Assembly (NCBI GenBank): GCA_944326815.1 | Contig: CALVFI010000008.1 | Span: forward strand, 1-64,000 | Length of the DNA: 64,000 bases | Origin: an uncultured Rikenellaceae bacterium | GTDB taxonomy: Bacteria > Bacteroidota > Bacteroidia > Bacteroidales > Rikenellaceae | Direction: 5' to 3' | Shown: one piece after another, positions 42,074 to 52,200 of the stretch | Layout of the letters: every line of letters begins with the position of its first letter | Position numbering within the stretch: position 1 is the first letter of the stretch | Notes under the pieces: model-generated | Databases searched by the model: none | What the model saw: the letters and a program-made list of their open reading frames with translations, nothing else | What the model was told of the DNA's origin: nothing | Translations under genes and position numbers: made by a program

Positions 42074-43105
42074 TTATTTGATCTCCCAGGTTTCGCCGCT
42101 GTTGAGGAGGTCGTCCACACAGTTGATGGCGCGTTTGGATTTCACCACCTCGACCTGGTCGCGAACCTCATCGTCGTAGGTGTGGTCCGGGACATCGCGA
42201 ATCACCCCGAGGGCCACGGGATAGTTCGGATATTTCATGTTGACCAGCATCATGTGTACACCCGGGTTCGGCTCGTGGACATTGTGGGTGAGAATGTCGT
42301 CGATCGTCACGCCTCCTTCGCCGATCTTTACGACCATGAGTTTTTGACCGATTTGAACCAGACCCTTGTCGCGGTTTTTTCCGAAAATCATCTTCTCCCC
42401 ATCGCGCAATACGATGGTACGCTCCATGCGAGTCTCTTTATCTGCGGCGAAATCGGCATGCGTTCCGTTGTTAAAGATGACGCAGTTCTGGAGAATCTCG
42501 ACCACTGACGTGCCGTCGTGCTTGGCTGCTGCCACCAGACACTCCTTGGTCAGTTCGACCTCCATGTCGATCGAACGGGCGAAAAACGTTCCGCGTGCAC
42601 CGAGCACCACCTCTCCCGGATTGAACGGGTGTTCGATGGTGCCGAAAGGCGAGGTCTTGGTGATTTTTCCCAGTTTCGAGGTGGGAGAGTACTGTCCTTT
42701 GGTCAGGCCGTAGATTTCGTTATTGAACAGCAGGATGTTGATATCGATATTGCGTCGTACGGCATGGATGAAGTGGTTGCCGCCGATAGCCAGTGAGTCG
42801 CCGTCGCCGGTGGTGACCCAGACGGTCAGTTTCGGGTTGGCCACCTTGACTCCTGTTGCCAGGGCTGCTGCCCGTCCATGGATGCCGTGGAATCCGAACG
42901 TGTTCATGTAGTAAGGGAAGCGGGAGGAACATCCGATTCCAGATACGAATGTGAAGCGTTCATGCCGGTAATGCAAATCACGGGCTACGACCGGCAGCGC
43001 CTTGAGTACCGAGTTCAGAATGGCATGGTCGCCGCAACCGGGGCACCATTTCACCTCCTGGTCGCTTTTAAAATCCTGCGGGGTATATTGATATTGTTCA
43101 CTCAT
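42074..43105 (-). CDS. korB: 2-oxoacid:ferredoxin oxidoreductase beta subunit
   Basis: TPP-binding subunit of a CoA-acylating 2-oxoacid oxidoreductase, most likely for 2-oxoglutarate, which passes electrons to ferredoxin. Motifs: WCPGCGDHAIL (20-30), IGCSSRFPYYMNTFGFHGIHGRAAALATG (56-85) and the TPP/Mg site TGDGDSLAIGGNHFIHAVRRN up to FNNEIYGLTKGQYSPTS (99-143). 343 residues, normal for this subunit. It begins 2 bp after the korA stop. The 2-oxoglutarate assignment rests on similarity of layout to Bacteroidota KorAB; other branched or aryl 2-oxoacids are possible. Confidence 0.92.
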   Translation of the reverse strand: MSEQYQYTPQDFKSDQEVKWCPGCGDHAILNSVLKALPVVARDLHYRHERFTFVSGIGCSSRFPYYMNTFGFHGIHGRAAALATGVKVANPKLTVWVTTGDGDSLAIGGNHFIHAVRRNIDINILLFNNEIYGLTKGQYSPTSKLGKITKTSPFGTIEHPFNPGEVVLGARGTFFARSIDMEVELTKECLVAAAKHDGTSVVEILQNCVIFNNGTHADFAADKETRMERTIVLRDGEKMIFGKNRDKGLVQIGQKLMVVKIGEGGVTIDDILTHNVHEPNPGVHMMLVNMKYPNYPVALGVIRDVPDHTYDDEVRDQVEVVKSKRAINCVDDLLNSGETWEIK

Positions 43106-43107
43106 GG

Positions 43108-44964
43108 CTATTCCTCCTCTAACAAAGCGTTAAATTTCTCTTTGAGTTCCACGGTGGTGAAGGGAAGCCCCTGCACCTTGTTATATTGTTCGTAGCGGAA
43201 TTCCTGGAAGATCATTCGCAGGTAATTGGCAAATTGTCCGCTGTTGAGTTCGCAGACTACGATCTTCTTGTAGTGCGAGAATATCTCACGAACCCCTTTC
43301 GGCAGTGGATTGATGTAGTTGAAATGGCAGAGTGCCACCTTCTTGCCTTCGGCCTGAAGCGCCTCTACGGCAGAGACCAGATGGCCTTTTGTACCTCCCC
43401 AGCCGACAACCAGCAGGTCGCCTTTACTGGGTCCGAGTACCGTTTGTTTGGGAATGAAATCCTGTACACGGGCTACCTTGGCGGCCCGGATATCCACCAT
43501 GCGTTGGTGGTTTGTCGGGTCGTGTGATACACAGCCTTTCAGGAAATCCTTTTCCAGGCCTCCCACGCGGTGCTCGACCCCTTTCGTACCCGGAAGCGCC
43601 CAGGCTCGGGCAAGTCGTTTGGCATCCCGGGCATAGGGCATGTAGCCGCCCTCGGGAGCTTTGGTAATGATGGGAGGAGTGATTTTCGGAAATTCGGACA
43701 TTGAGGGAATTCTCCAGGGTTCGCTGCCATTGGCGATGAATCCGTCACTCAGAAGCAGTACGGGGGTCATGTGTTCCATGGCGATTTTTCCGGCCCAGAA
43801 TGCGTAGTTGAAACAGTCCGACGGGCAACTGGCTGCCATTACAACCAGGGGACACTCCCCGTTACGACCCCAGAGCGCTTGGTAGAGGTCGGCCTGTTCC
43901 GGTTTGGTGGGTAATCCTGTGGAGGGACCGCCGCGCTGCACATCGACGATGACGAGCGGCAGTTCGGTCATGACGGCCAGCCCGATGGCCTCCGACTTGA
44001 GCGAAAGGCCTGGTCCGGAGGTGGTTGTTACGGCAAAATTCCCTGCATAGGAGGCTCCGATGGCGGTACAGATACCGGCTATTTCATCCTCGGCCTGCAG
44101 GGTTTTTACCCCTAAATCTTTACGCTTGGCCAACTCTTCGAGGATGACGGTAGCCGGAGTGATGGGGTAGGAGCCACAGAAGAGCGGACGTCCGCTCTTC
44201 TCCGATGCGGCGATGAATCCCCATGCCGTTGCCTGGTTGCCGTTGATGCTGCGGTATCGGCCCTTGGGCAGGTCTTTGGCCGGAGCAACTTCATACGTAT
44301 TGGCGAATGCATGCGTATTGTGTGCGTAGTTATAGCCGGCCTGGAGGGCTAATTTGTTCGCTGTTGCGATTTCCGTGCTTCGTTTGTTGAATTTGCGCTC
44401 GATGTATTGTTCCGTATGTTCCAGCGGACGGTTATACATGAAAAAGCACATCCCCAAAGCAAACATGTTCTTGCATTTGGTGACGGTTTTCAGGTCGAGA
44501 TTGACGCTTTTGAGAGCCTCGCGCGTCATGGTCGTGATGCTGGGCCAGAGAATATTGTAATGTTCGAGCTTCAGTTCTGCAATCGGATCGTCGGTTTTGA
44601 AGCCGGCACGTGCCACCTGTTTTTCGGTGAACAGGTCGGCGTCGAGGATGATGGTGGCGCTCTTTTTAAGCCATTTTGCATTGGCTTTGAGCGCTGCAGG
44701 ATTCATCGCCACGAGCACGTCGCAATAATCGCCGGGGGTGATGACCTTACGGTTGCCGAAATGTACCTGAAAACCGGAAACACCGGAGACGGTGCCTTGC
44801 GGAGCACGAATCTCGGCGGGGTAGTCCGGGAAGGTGGAGATGCCGTTGCCGAGGAAGGCGGACGCATCCGAAAAAAGCGTACCGGTAAGTTGCATGCCGT
44901 CGCCCGAATCGCCCGAGAACCGGATTACCACGTCGTCCAGTTCTACGATATTAGGTTTGTCCAT
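43108..44964 (-). CDS. korA: 2-oxoacid:acceptor oxidoreductase, fused gamma-alpha subunit
   Basis: 618 residues. The N-terminal gamma domain (about 10-205) shows IRFSGDSGDGMQLTGTLFSDASAFLGNGISTFPDYPAEIRAPQGTVSG. The alpha domain (about 240-470) shows GNQATAWGFIAASEKSGRPLFCGSYPITPA, LQAEDEIAGICTAIGASYAG, TTTSGPGLSLKSEA (313-326) and DVQRGGPSTGLPTKPEQADL. The C-terminal transketolase-like domain (about 520-610) closes the protein. No iron-sulfur ferredoxin domain is fused. The operon is korA-korB; 44965-45185 upstream is a 221-bp divergent region in which I see no good promoter match. Confidence 0.92.
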   Translation of the reverse strand: MDKPNIVELDDVVIRFSGDSGDGMQLTGTLFSDASAFLGNGISTFPDYPAEIRAPQGTVSGVSGFQVHFGNRKVITPGDYCDVLVAMNPAALKANAKWLKKSATIILDADLFTEKQVARAGFKTDDPIAELKLEHYNILWPSITTMTREALKSVNLDLKTVTKCKNMFALGMCFFMYNRPLEHTEQYIERKFNKRSTEIATANKLALQAGYNYAHNTHAFANTYEVAPAKDLPKGRYRSINGNQATAWGFIAASEKSGRPLFCGSYPITPATVILEELAKRKDLGVKTLQAEDEIAGICTAIGASYAGNFAVTTTSGPGLSLKSEAIGLAVMTELPLVIVDVQRGGPSTGLPTKPEQADLYQALWGRNGECPLVVMAASCPSDCFNYAFWAGKIAMEHMTPVLLLSDGFIANGSEPWRIPSMSEFPKITPPIITKAPEGGYMPYARDAKRLARAWALPGTKGVEHRVGGLEKDFLKGCVSHDPTNHQRMVDIRAAKVARVQDFIPKQTVLGPSKGDLLVVGWGGTKGHLVSAVEALQAEGKKVALCHFNYINPLPKGVREIFSHYKKIVVCELNSGQFANYLRMIFQEFRYEQYNKVQGLPFTTVELKEKFNALLEEE

Positions 44965-45185
44965 AATGAAGTGTTAAGGTTTTGATGGCGAAATGTAATA
45001 AATTTTTATGAAATCATCTTGTTTTGCTTACGAATTTTTAATTATTTCCCGTAAAATGGATAAATTCGATGTTTTTGCCGAGGTGCAGATGAATAAAAAA
45101 ACGCAGAAAGAACGGCATTTGAAAATAAATCATTAATTTTACGGCTCGAAAAGTCTCGGGATTACCTTAAAAAGACATCATAAAA

Positions 45186-46505
45186 ATGAATAACCAGATG
45201 AAATTCGTGACCGCGGACGAAGCCGTCAAGGTCATTAAATCGGGCGACCACGTGCATTTGAGCAGTGTGGCCAGTGCACCCCAATGCCTGATCCAGGCCA
45301 TGTGCCGCCGGGGTGAGAATGGCGAACTGAAGGATGTGCACATCCACCATCTCCATACGGAAGGACCGGCTCCCTATGCCGATCCCAAGTTCGAGGGAAT
45401 CTTCCAGTTGGATTCGTTCTTCGTGGGAGGCAATGTCCGCAAGGTGACGCAGAGCGGTTATGCAGATTATATTCCTGTATTTCTGAGTGAGACACAGAAG
45501 TTATATCGTGCCGGTGTGCTGCCTTGCAACGTGGCGATGATTCAGGTTTGTCCGCCGGACAAACACGGTTATGTATCGCTGGGTACGTCGGTGGATGCGA
45601 CGTTGGCGGCCGTAGAGTGTGCCGAGCATGTGATTGCCGTGGTGAACAAACATGTTCCCCGTTCGTTCGGCGATGCATTTTTGCATGTTTCTCAGATCGA
45701 TGCCTTTGTGGAGGATGACAAACCGCTCGAAGAGGCTCATTTTGCCGAACCCAATGAAATCGAATGTAAGATCGGTCAGTATTGTGCCGAACTGATTGAA
45801 GACGGAGCGTGTCTTCAGATGGGTATCGGGGCGATTCCGAATGCCGTGCTGGCTCAGCTCAAAGGTCACAAGAACCTCGGTATTCATACCGAAATGTTTG
45901 CCGACGGAGTGCTGCCGCTGGTGGAGGCCGGTGTGATCAATGGTGCCAACAAGGCGATCGACAAAGGGAAGATGGTTTCGACCTTCCTGATGGGCTCGCA
46001 GAAAGTATACGACTTTATCGACAACAACCCGGGTGTGGCCATGATGGATGTAGGGTATACCAACGACCCGTATATCATCGCCAAGAACCCGAAGGTAACG
46101 GCCATCAATTCGGCTCTTCAGGTGGACTTGACGGGTCAGGTTTGTGCCGATTCGCTGGGTACGAAATTCTACTCGGGCGTAGGCGGACAGATCGACTTCA
46201 TGTATGGCGCTTCACGCTCTGAAGGCGGTAAGGCAATTCTTGCCATGCCGTCAGCCACGAATAAAGGCGTGAGCAAGATAGCCAATGTGCTGACCGAGGG
46301 TGCAGGTGTGGTGACTACTCGTGCGCATATGCATTGGTTCGTTACGGAATATGGTGCAGTGGATTTGTATGGTAAGTCGCTGCAGGAACGGGCTCGTTTA
46401 ATTATCAGTGTAGCACACCCCGATCATCGCGAGGCGCTGGACAAGGCTGCTTTTGAACGTTATGGTTCGCACCATACTTACATTAAAATGACCTGCGATA
46501 AATAG
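45186..46505 (+). CDS. Acetyl-CoA hydrolase/transferase family CoA-transferase
   Basis: 439-residue CoA-transferase of the acetyl-CoA hydrolase/4-hydroxybutyrate CoA-transferase family. The catalytic glutamate that forms the glutamyl-CoA thioester is Glu236 in GIHTEMFADG. Other family segments: VCPPDKHGYVSLGTSVDAT, QMGIGAIPNAVLAQLKGHKNL, FYSGVGGQIDFMYGASRSEGGKAI and the tail LISVAHPDHREALDKAA. It probably moves CoA between acetate and a fermentation acid such as butyrate, succinate or 4-hydroxybutyrate. It is divergent from korAB, so it may use CoA esters made by that complex (inference). Terminator at 46531-46562. Confidence 0.9.
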   Translation: MNNQMKFVTADEAVKVIKSGDHVHLSSVASAPQCLIQAMCRRGENGELKDVHIHHLHTEGPAPYADPKFEGIFQLDSFFVGGNVRKVTQSGYADYIPVFLSETQKLYRAGVLPCNVAMIQVCPPDKHGYVSLGTSVDATLAAVECAEHVIAVVNKHVPRSFGDAFLHVSQIDAFVEDDKPLEEAHFAEPNEIECKIGQYCAELIEDGACLQMGIGAIPNAVLAQLKGHKNLGIHTEMFADGVLPLVEAGVINGANKAIDKGKMVSTFLMGSQKVYDFIDNNPGVAMMDVGYTNDPYIIAKNPKVTAINSALQVDLTGQVCADSLGTKFYSGVGGQIDFMYGASRSEGGKAILAMPSATNKGVSKIANVLTEGAGVVTTRAHMHWFVTEYGAVDLYGKSLQERARLIISVAHPDHREALDKAAFERYGSHHTYIKMTCDK

Positions 46506-46530
46506 TTGTTGTAGGTTCCATTGTTTTATG

Positions 46531-46562
46531 GCAGGAGTCGATATTTCGGCTCCTGCTTTTTT
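46531..46562 (+). terminator. Terminator of the CoA-transferase gene
   Basis: 11-bp stem, 46531-46541 with 46546-46556 (one G-U pair), then six T. Confidence 0.88.
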
Positions 46563-46652
46563 GTGTTTATGATATAATATCTTCGAAAAAAAATTCGGAC
46601 AAACGGGACACTTTACCGGCCGAACCGGTCTTTTTCTGTTATGGGAGATATC

Positions 46653-46660
46653 TATTTTTG
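46653..46660 (+). promoter_or_regulatory. Bacteroides-type -7 element, Kdo-kinase-like gene
   Basis: TATTTTTG, 26 bp before the ATG at 46687; no clear -33 box. Confidence 0.5.
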
Positions 46661-46686
46661 CTATGGATATTTTCAAGTAGAATCTG

Positions 46687-47472
46687 ATGAGACAGGAAGT
46701 AAGCGGGAAATGTGTGGTAAATGGGAAATACAGTCAATGGGAAGCCTTTGTGAAGAGACTCCCCGAGGATTTTGACCAGGAGGGGCGACTGCTTCGTAAC
46801 GGAAGGAACTGCATTAAGGTGTTCGAGGTGGAGGGCGTTCCGTTGGTGGTCAAACGGTTCCGGCAGCCGAATCCGGTGAATCGGTTCATATATACCTATT
46901 TCCGTGGGAGTAAAGCCGAACGGGCCTATCGTAATGCACGTCGGTTGGAAGAATTGGAGGTGCTCACACCGACTCCGATTGCTTATCTCGACCAGAAGAA
47001 AGGCCGCTTGCTTTCGATTTGTTATTTGGTGACGACCTATACGGATTACTCTCCGGTCAAAACCATTGAAAACGAACCGTTGGAGGTGGCACGGCAAGCC
47101 TTTGATGCGTTTGTGCGATTCACTGTCGAACTACACCAGAAAGGGGTGAGACACGATGATTACAATCTTACGAATGTGCTGTATCAGCGTCAGCCCGATG
47201 GCTCATTCCGCTTTGAATTGATCGATATTAATCGTATGCACTTCGGGCCATTGAGTCGTAGGGCCTGCCTTTCGAATGTAAAGCGCATGTGTGTGAATAT
47301 CGATATTACCTATTATATGAGTAAGAAATATGCCGAGGTACGGGGGTGGAATACCTATCGTGTGCTGGCATTGATGGCGATTCTGCGCGGTCTGTTCGAA
47401 AGACGACGGAACAGACGGAAACAGTTGAAAAGCTGGACAGAACGTTGTAAAGAAAAAGTTTCACAACATTGA
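46687..47472 (+). CDS. Lipopolysaccharide core kinase-like protein (KdkA/WaaP type)
   Basis: 261-residue member of the eukaryotic-like kinase fold group that phosphorylates Kdo or heptose of the LPS core. Candidate residues: Lys56 in LVVKRF for ATP, the catalytic loop GVRHDDYNLTNVLY with His156, Asp158 and Asn163, and the metal-binding Asp180 in ELIDINRM. The C-terminus is very basic (RRRNRRKQLKSWTERCKEK), compatible with binding the membrane surface. Kdo carries phosphate in the lipid A core of several Bacteroidales, which fits. It is a single gene with its own -7 element; no LPS core cluster surrounds it. Confidence 0.82.
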   Translation: MRQEVSGKCVVNGKYSQWEAFVKRLPEDFDQEGRLLRNGRNCIKVFEVEGVPLVVKRFRQPNPVNRFIYTYFRGSKAERAYRNARRLEELEVLTPTPIAYLDQKKGRLLSICYLVTTYTDYSPVKTIENEPLEVARQAFDAFVRFTVELHQKGVRHDDYNLTNVLYQRQPDGSFRFELIDINRMHFGPLSRRACLSNVKRMCVNIDITYYMSKKYAEVRGWNTYRVLALMAILRGLFERRRNRRKQLKSWTERCKEKVSQH

Positions 47473-47521
47473 ATGCCTGGAAAGAGAACGATACCTGGAT
47501 GAAAATGTGAGAAATAATTCT

Positions 47522-47529
47522 TACATTTG
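47522..47529 (+). promoter_or_regulatory. Bacteroides-type -7 element, metal-efflux operon
   Basis: TACATTTG ends only 7 bp before the ATG at 47537, so the transcript would be almost leaderless. No clear -33 box. Confidence 0.5.
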
Positions 47530-47536
47530 TTCCATT

Positions 47537-47992
47537 ATGATGAAAAGCGGCCTGTTCTCGAAAATTGTATTGGTATTCTGCATCTTCATGCAGGTGCTGT
47601 TGCTGTTGCCGCATCATCATCATAGCAATGGCCGCATGTGTGTCAATCCGATGCACTGCATGGCGGCGCACGATGGGTCTTGCAGTAAGGAAGATGGCTG
47701 TTCGTCCGACAGCCATTGGCACGATCGGGAAGATTCGTCGTGTAATCTGGTCCATTTCGATATGGTACGTCCCGAGCGGGATAAGACTCCGGCCTTTTTG
47801 GTTGCGATGACCGATATGGGGGATATGCTGTTACCGATTCTGTCGCTTTTTGACTCCGGGACCCTCGAGGCCTGCGCTTCTCTATGGCCGGTGCGATATC
47901 CTCAGGAGGTTGGATTTATTGCGCTCCATACGGATTATATTATTTCGGCAATACCTCCGCGGGCGCCCTCTTTTACGGTTTTACAGGCGTAA
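47537..47992 (+). CDS. His/Cys-rich small secreted or membrane-anchored protein before metal RND pump
   Basis: 151 residues from the ATG at 47537. An N-terminal hydrophobic segment (FSKIVLVFCIFMQVLLLLP) is followed at once by PHHHHSN and a Cys/His-dense region (CVNPMHCMAAHDGSC, CSSDSHWHDREDSSC, about 30-68), then a hydrophobic C-terminal half without motifs. It resembles small proteins found ahead of CzcCBA/CusCBA operons in Bacteroidota, of unknown function. Position and residues suggest periplasmic binding or sensing of a transition metal. The adaptor gene starts 81 bp downstream in the same direction. Confidence 0.68.
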   Translation: MMKSGLFSKIVLVFCIFMQVLLLLPHHHHSNGRMCVNPMHCMAAHDGSCSKEDGCSSDSHWHDREDSSCNLVHFDMVRPERDKTPAFLVAMTDMGDMLLPILSLFDSGTLEACASLWPVRYPQEVGFIALHTDYIISAIPPRAPSFTVLQA

Positions 47993-48073
47993 GGCTTGTG
48001 TGGACGGCCTGATGCCGTTGTTTTGTCCGATCCTGCTGTGAGCGGGAGAGTTAAAAACCGTAAATCCAAAGCT

Positions 48074-49204
48074 ATGAAACAATTCTTTTGCTTGCTGGTG
48101 GTATGTCTGGTATTGCTGGCAGCATGTAACAACAATCATTCAGAACATCACGAAGAGACTCTTACAGAGACGGAGCATGAACATGAGGGGATTTTCTTCT
48201 CTGCTGAACAGGCTGCACGGACCGATTTTGCCGTGGAAACGGTAGAACCCGGAACCTTCTGCGAAGTGATCCGTACCAGTGGACAAATCCTTCCCGCACA
48301 GGGCGACGAGGTCACTCTGGTCGCTCCGGTGAGCGGCATTGTGTCGTTGGGGGAGACCCGTTTGACGGATGGTGGCGCCGTCAAGGCTTCGCAACGGCTG
48401 TTTTATATCTCTTCGAAAAACATTGCCTCGGGCGATCTCGTGGCTAAAAGTACGGCTGCTTATCGGAAGGCCCGGGCGGATTATGAACGGGCGGAGCAAT
48501 TGCTGGCCGACCGTATCGTGTCGCAGAAAGAGTTCGACCAGATTCGCCTGGCTTACGAACAGGCCAAAGCCGAGTATGACGCATTGGCCCCGGCCGAGTC
48601 TGCAAAGGGTGTGGCCGTTTCGACACCGATTTCGGGCTATGTGACCTCTTTGTCGGTGGGCGAGGGCGATTACGTGGAGACCGGCCAGCCGTTGGCTACC
48701 ATATCGCAGACGCGCCGTCTGATGTTGCGGGCCGAGCTGTCACAACGCTATTATAACCGACTGAAAGGGGTGCGCAGCGCCAATTTCACCGTTCCATACG
48801 ATAATAAAACCTATGAACTGGGACAGCTGGGAGGCCGGCTGCTTTCGGTAGGAAAGGCTTCGGCGACAGGTAGTGCACTGATTCCGGTGACTTTCGAGTT
48901 TGACAATAACGGTGCCGTGGTGCCGGGGTCGTATGTGGAGGTCTATTTACTGGGAGCTCCGGTAGCCGATGCGATCACGCTGCCGCTCTCTGCGCTCACC
49001 GAGCAACAGGGGCTCTATTATGTCTATGTGCAGATTTGCGATGAAGAGTTCGAACGTCGGGAGGTGACCCCCGGTGCAGATGACGGTGAGCGGGTTATGA
49101 TTTTGAAAGGCTTGGAAGCCGGCGAGCGTGTGGTGACGCGTGGAGCCGTACAGGTCCGCATGGCAAGCGCTTCGGGGACGATACCTCATGGACATAGCCA
49201 TTAA
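48074..49204 (+). CDS. RND efflux periplasmic adaptor, metal type (CusB/CzcB-like)
   Basis: Lipoprotein of 376 residues from 48074 (MKQFFCLL), lipobox LLAAC (Cys18). Just after it comes a His/Glu-rich stretch (NNNHSEHHEETLTETEHEHEG) that probably binds metal. The adaptor core has ILPAQGDEVTLVAPVSGIV, the helical hairpin with ARADYERAEQLLADRIVSQKEFDQIRLAYEQAKAEYDAL, VSTPISGYVTSLSVGEGDYVETGQPL, and the C-terminal domain with VVTRGAVQVRMA. Longer starts back to 47996 lack a signal peptide at the N-terminus. The pump gene begins 15 bp after the stop. Confidence 0.92.
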   Translation: MKQFFCLLVVCLVLLAACNNNHSEHHEETLTETEHEHEGIFFSAEQAARTDFAVETVEPGTFCEVIRTSGQILPAQGDEVTLVAPVSGIVSLGETRLTDGGAVKASQRLFYISSKNIASGDLVAKSTAAYRKARADYERAEQLLADRIVSQKEFDQIRLAYEQAKAEYDALAPAESAKGVAVSTPISGYVTSLSVGEGDYVETGQPLATISQTRRLMLRAELSQRYYNRLKGVRSANFTVPYDNKTYELGQLGGRLLSVGKASATGSALIPVTFEFDNNGAVVPGSYVEVYLLGAPVADAITLPLSALTEQQGLYYVYVQICDEEFERREVTPGADDGERVMILKGLEAGERVVTRGAVQVRMASASGTIPHGHSH

Positions 49205-49219
49205 CGGGGAGGAATAGAG

Positions 49220-52200
49220 ATGTTAAACAAAATTATCCGATTCTCACTTCATAACCGTTTGATGGTTGTGATTATAGCCTCGCTGCTGGCAGCCTCCGGG
49301 CTTTATATCGCCATGCGGATGGAGGTGGACGTCTTTCCTGACCTGAATGCCCCGACCGTCGTCGTGATGACCGAGGCGCCGGGCATGGCCCCCGAGGAGG
49401 TGGAGCGCGTGGTGACCTTCCCGATTGAGACGGCCCTCAACGGAGCGACGGATGTGCGTCGTGTACGGAGTTCCTCGACGACGGGATTTTCGGTCGTATG
49501 GGTCGAGTTCAATTGGAATACAGATATATATCTGGCGCGTCAGATTGTTTCGGAACGGTTGGTCGCCCTGGAAGGGACATTGCCGCCCGGGGTGGGGACT
49601 CCGACACTGGGCCCGCAGTCGTCCATCTTGGGTGAGGTGATGATTATCGGGCTGACGGCCGACAGTACCTCGATGCAGGAGTTGAGGACATTGGCCGACT
49701 GGACGATACGCCCTCGTTTGCTTTCGACAGGCGGTGTGGCGCAGGTGGCTGTCATCGGCGGCGGTATCCGTGAATATCAGATACAACTCTCGCCGCAGCG
49801 GATGAAAGATCTCGGAGTGACATTGAGCGAGGTGCTGGCCGCTGCCGAGGAGATGAATCGCAATGCCTCGGGCGGTGTGCTTTACGAATATGGAAATGAA
49901 TATATCGTTCGGGGAGTGATTTCGACGAATGATGTGGCGGCACTTGGCCGGAGCGTGATCAAAACGGTCGATGGACGGCCGATTGTCATGGAAGATGTAG
50001 CTGAGGTGACGGTCGGGGCCAAGGCTCCACAGTTGGGTCTGGCTTCGTTCGAGGGGAAACCGGCCGTATTGCTGACCGTGACGAAGCAGCCTGCTACGAG
50101 CACCCTCGAATTGACCGACCAATTGGATGCTACATTGGCGGAGTTGACCCCTTCGCTTCCGGCCGACGTACAGGTTGCGACCGATATTTTCCGGCAGTCG
50201 CGTTTCATCGAAGGGTCGATCAGCAATATCCAGAAATCGTTGATGGAAGGGGCGCTCTTCGTTATCGTAGTGCTGTTCTTTTTCTTGATGAATACGCGTG
50301 TGACGATCATCTCGTTGGTTGCGTTGCCGCTTTCGTTGCTGGTAGCCGTACTGGTGCTTCGGGCTTTGGGAATGACCATCAATACGATGAGCCTCGGAGG
50401 TATGGCCATTGCCATCGGTTCGTTGGTGGACGATGCAATCATCGATGTGGAGAATGTGTTTAAACGTCTGCGCGAAAATCACCTGAGACCGGTCGGTGAA
50501 CGAAAGCCGAATTTGCAGGTGATCTTCGATGCCTCGACCGAGATACGTACTTCGATTGTCAACGCGACGATCATTACGATTGTGGCTTTTGTCCCGCTCT
50601 TTTTCCTCGGAGGTATGGAGGGACGTATGCTCAAACCGCTGGGGGTCTCTTTCATCGTGTCGTTGTTTGCTTCGATGGTGGTGGCGGTGACCCTGACTCC
50701 CGTGATGTGCAGTTATCTGCTGACGGGTGAAAAGGTTCTCAAGAGAAGCGAGAAAGAGGCTCCCGTAGCCGCTTTCCTTAAACGTATGTATCGCCGGGCA
50801 CTGGAGTGGGCGCTTGGGCATCGTCGGGTGGTGCTGGGAACGGCCCTGGGACTGTTCCTCGGCGCAGTAGTTGTCTTCATGACGTTGGGCCGCAGTTTTC
50901 TGCCGCCTTTCAATGAGGGGTCGTTGACGATCAATGTCGCTACGATGCCGGGCGTGTCGCTGGAAGAGTCCGATCGGATCGGCCGTATGGTGGAGGAGAT
51001 TCTGCTCGAGGTGCCTGAGATTCAGACCGTGGCTCGTAAAACGGGCCGGGCCGAATTGGATGAACATGCCTTGGGGGTGAATGCTTCGGAGATTGAGGCG
51101 CCGTTTGAACTGGACCGGCGTTCCCGGGAAGAGTTCCTGGAGGATGTGCGGCATCGCTTGGGCGAGTTGAGGGGGGTAAGCGTGGAGATCGGACAACCGA
51201 TTTCGCACCGCATCGATGCCATGCTCTCCGGTACGCAGGCCAATATCGCGATAAAACTTTTTGGTGATGACTTGAATCGTATGTATGCACTGGGCACAGA
51301 GATTCGTAACGCCATTGCGGAGGTTCCCGGTATCGCCGACCTTAATGTGGAGCAGCAGGTCGAGAGGCCGCAACTTTCGATTCGTCCGCGCCGGGAGATG
51401 CTGGCACGTTACGGAATTACCATGTCGGAGTTCGCCAGTTTCGTGGAGGTGGCACTTGCGGGGCGTGTGGTTTCCCAGGTATACGAAGGGGCAAGCGTCT
51501 TCGACCTGACGGTGAAGGCGGGCGACGGCCAGAACCGCACGATCGAGGAGGTGGGCAACCTGCTGATTGACGGGGCTGACGGTGTGAAGGTGCCGCTCAA
51601 TTATGTGGCGGATGTGACTTCATCGGCGGGGCCCAATACGATCAATCGGGAGAACGTGAAACGTAAGATTGTTGTATCGGCCAATGTGACCGGAGGCGAC
51701 CTCGGTGGTGCAGTGGAAGAGATCCAGAAATTGGTGAAGGAGAAGGTACAGTTGCCGGAGGGCTATTATGTGGAGTATGGCGGTCAGTTCGAGAGTCAAC
51801 GTACGGCCTCACGCGTCTTGACGTTTACCTCGATACTGGCTTTGTTGGTGATTTTTCTGTTGTTGTTCCAGGAGTTTCGCGACATGTCGCTTTCGGGTAT
51901 GATTCTGCTGAATCTTCCGTTGGCGATGATCGGAGGTGTGGCTGCCATCTGGATGACCTCCGGCGTGGTGAGTATTCCGGCCGTGATCGGATTCGTCTCC
52001 CTGCTGGGTATTGCGGTCCGCAACGGCATCCTGCTGGTGTCGCATTACGGACAGTTGCGCAGCGAGGGATGCGGCCTGTACGAGAGTGTGGTACAGGGGT
52101 CGGTAGACCGTCTGAACCCGATTCTCATGACTTCGCTCAGTTCGGCGCTGGCCCTGATTCCGCTGGCATTGGGTGGTGATCTGCCGGGCAATGAGATTCA

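Noticed and set aside
44965..45185. Promoter pair between korA and the CoA-transferase gene
   Set aside because: Only near matches (for example TAATTTTA at 45133-45140) without a suitable -33 box, so no site is reported.
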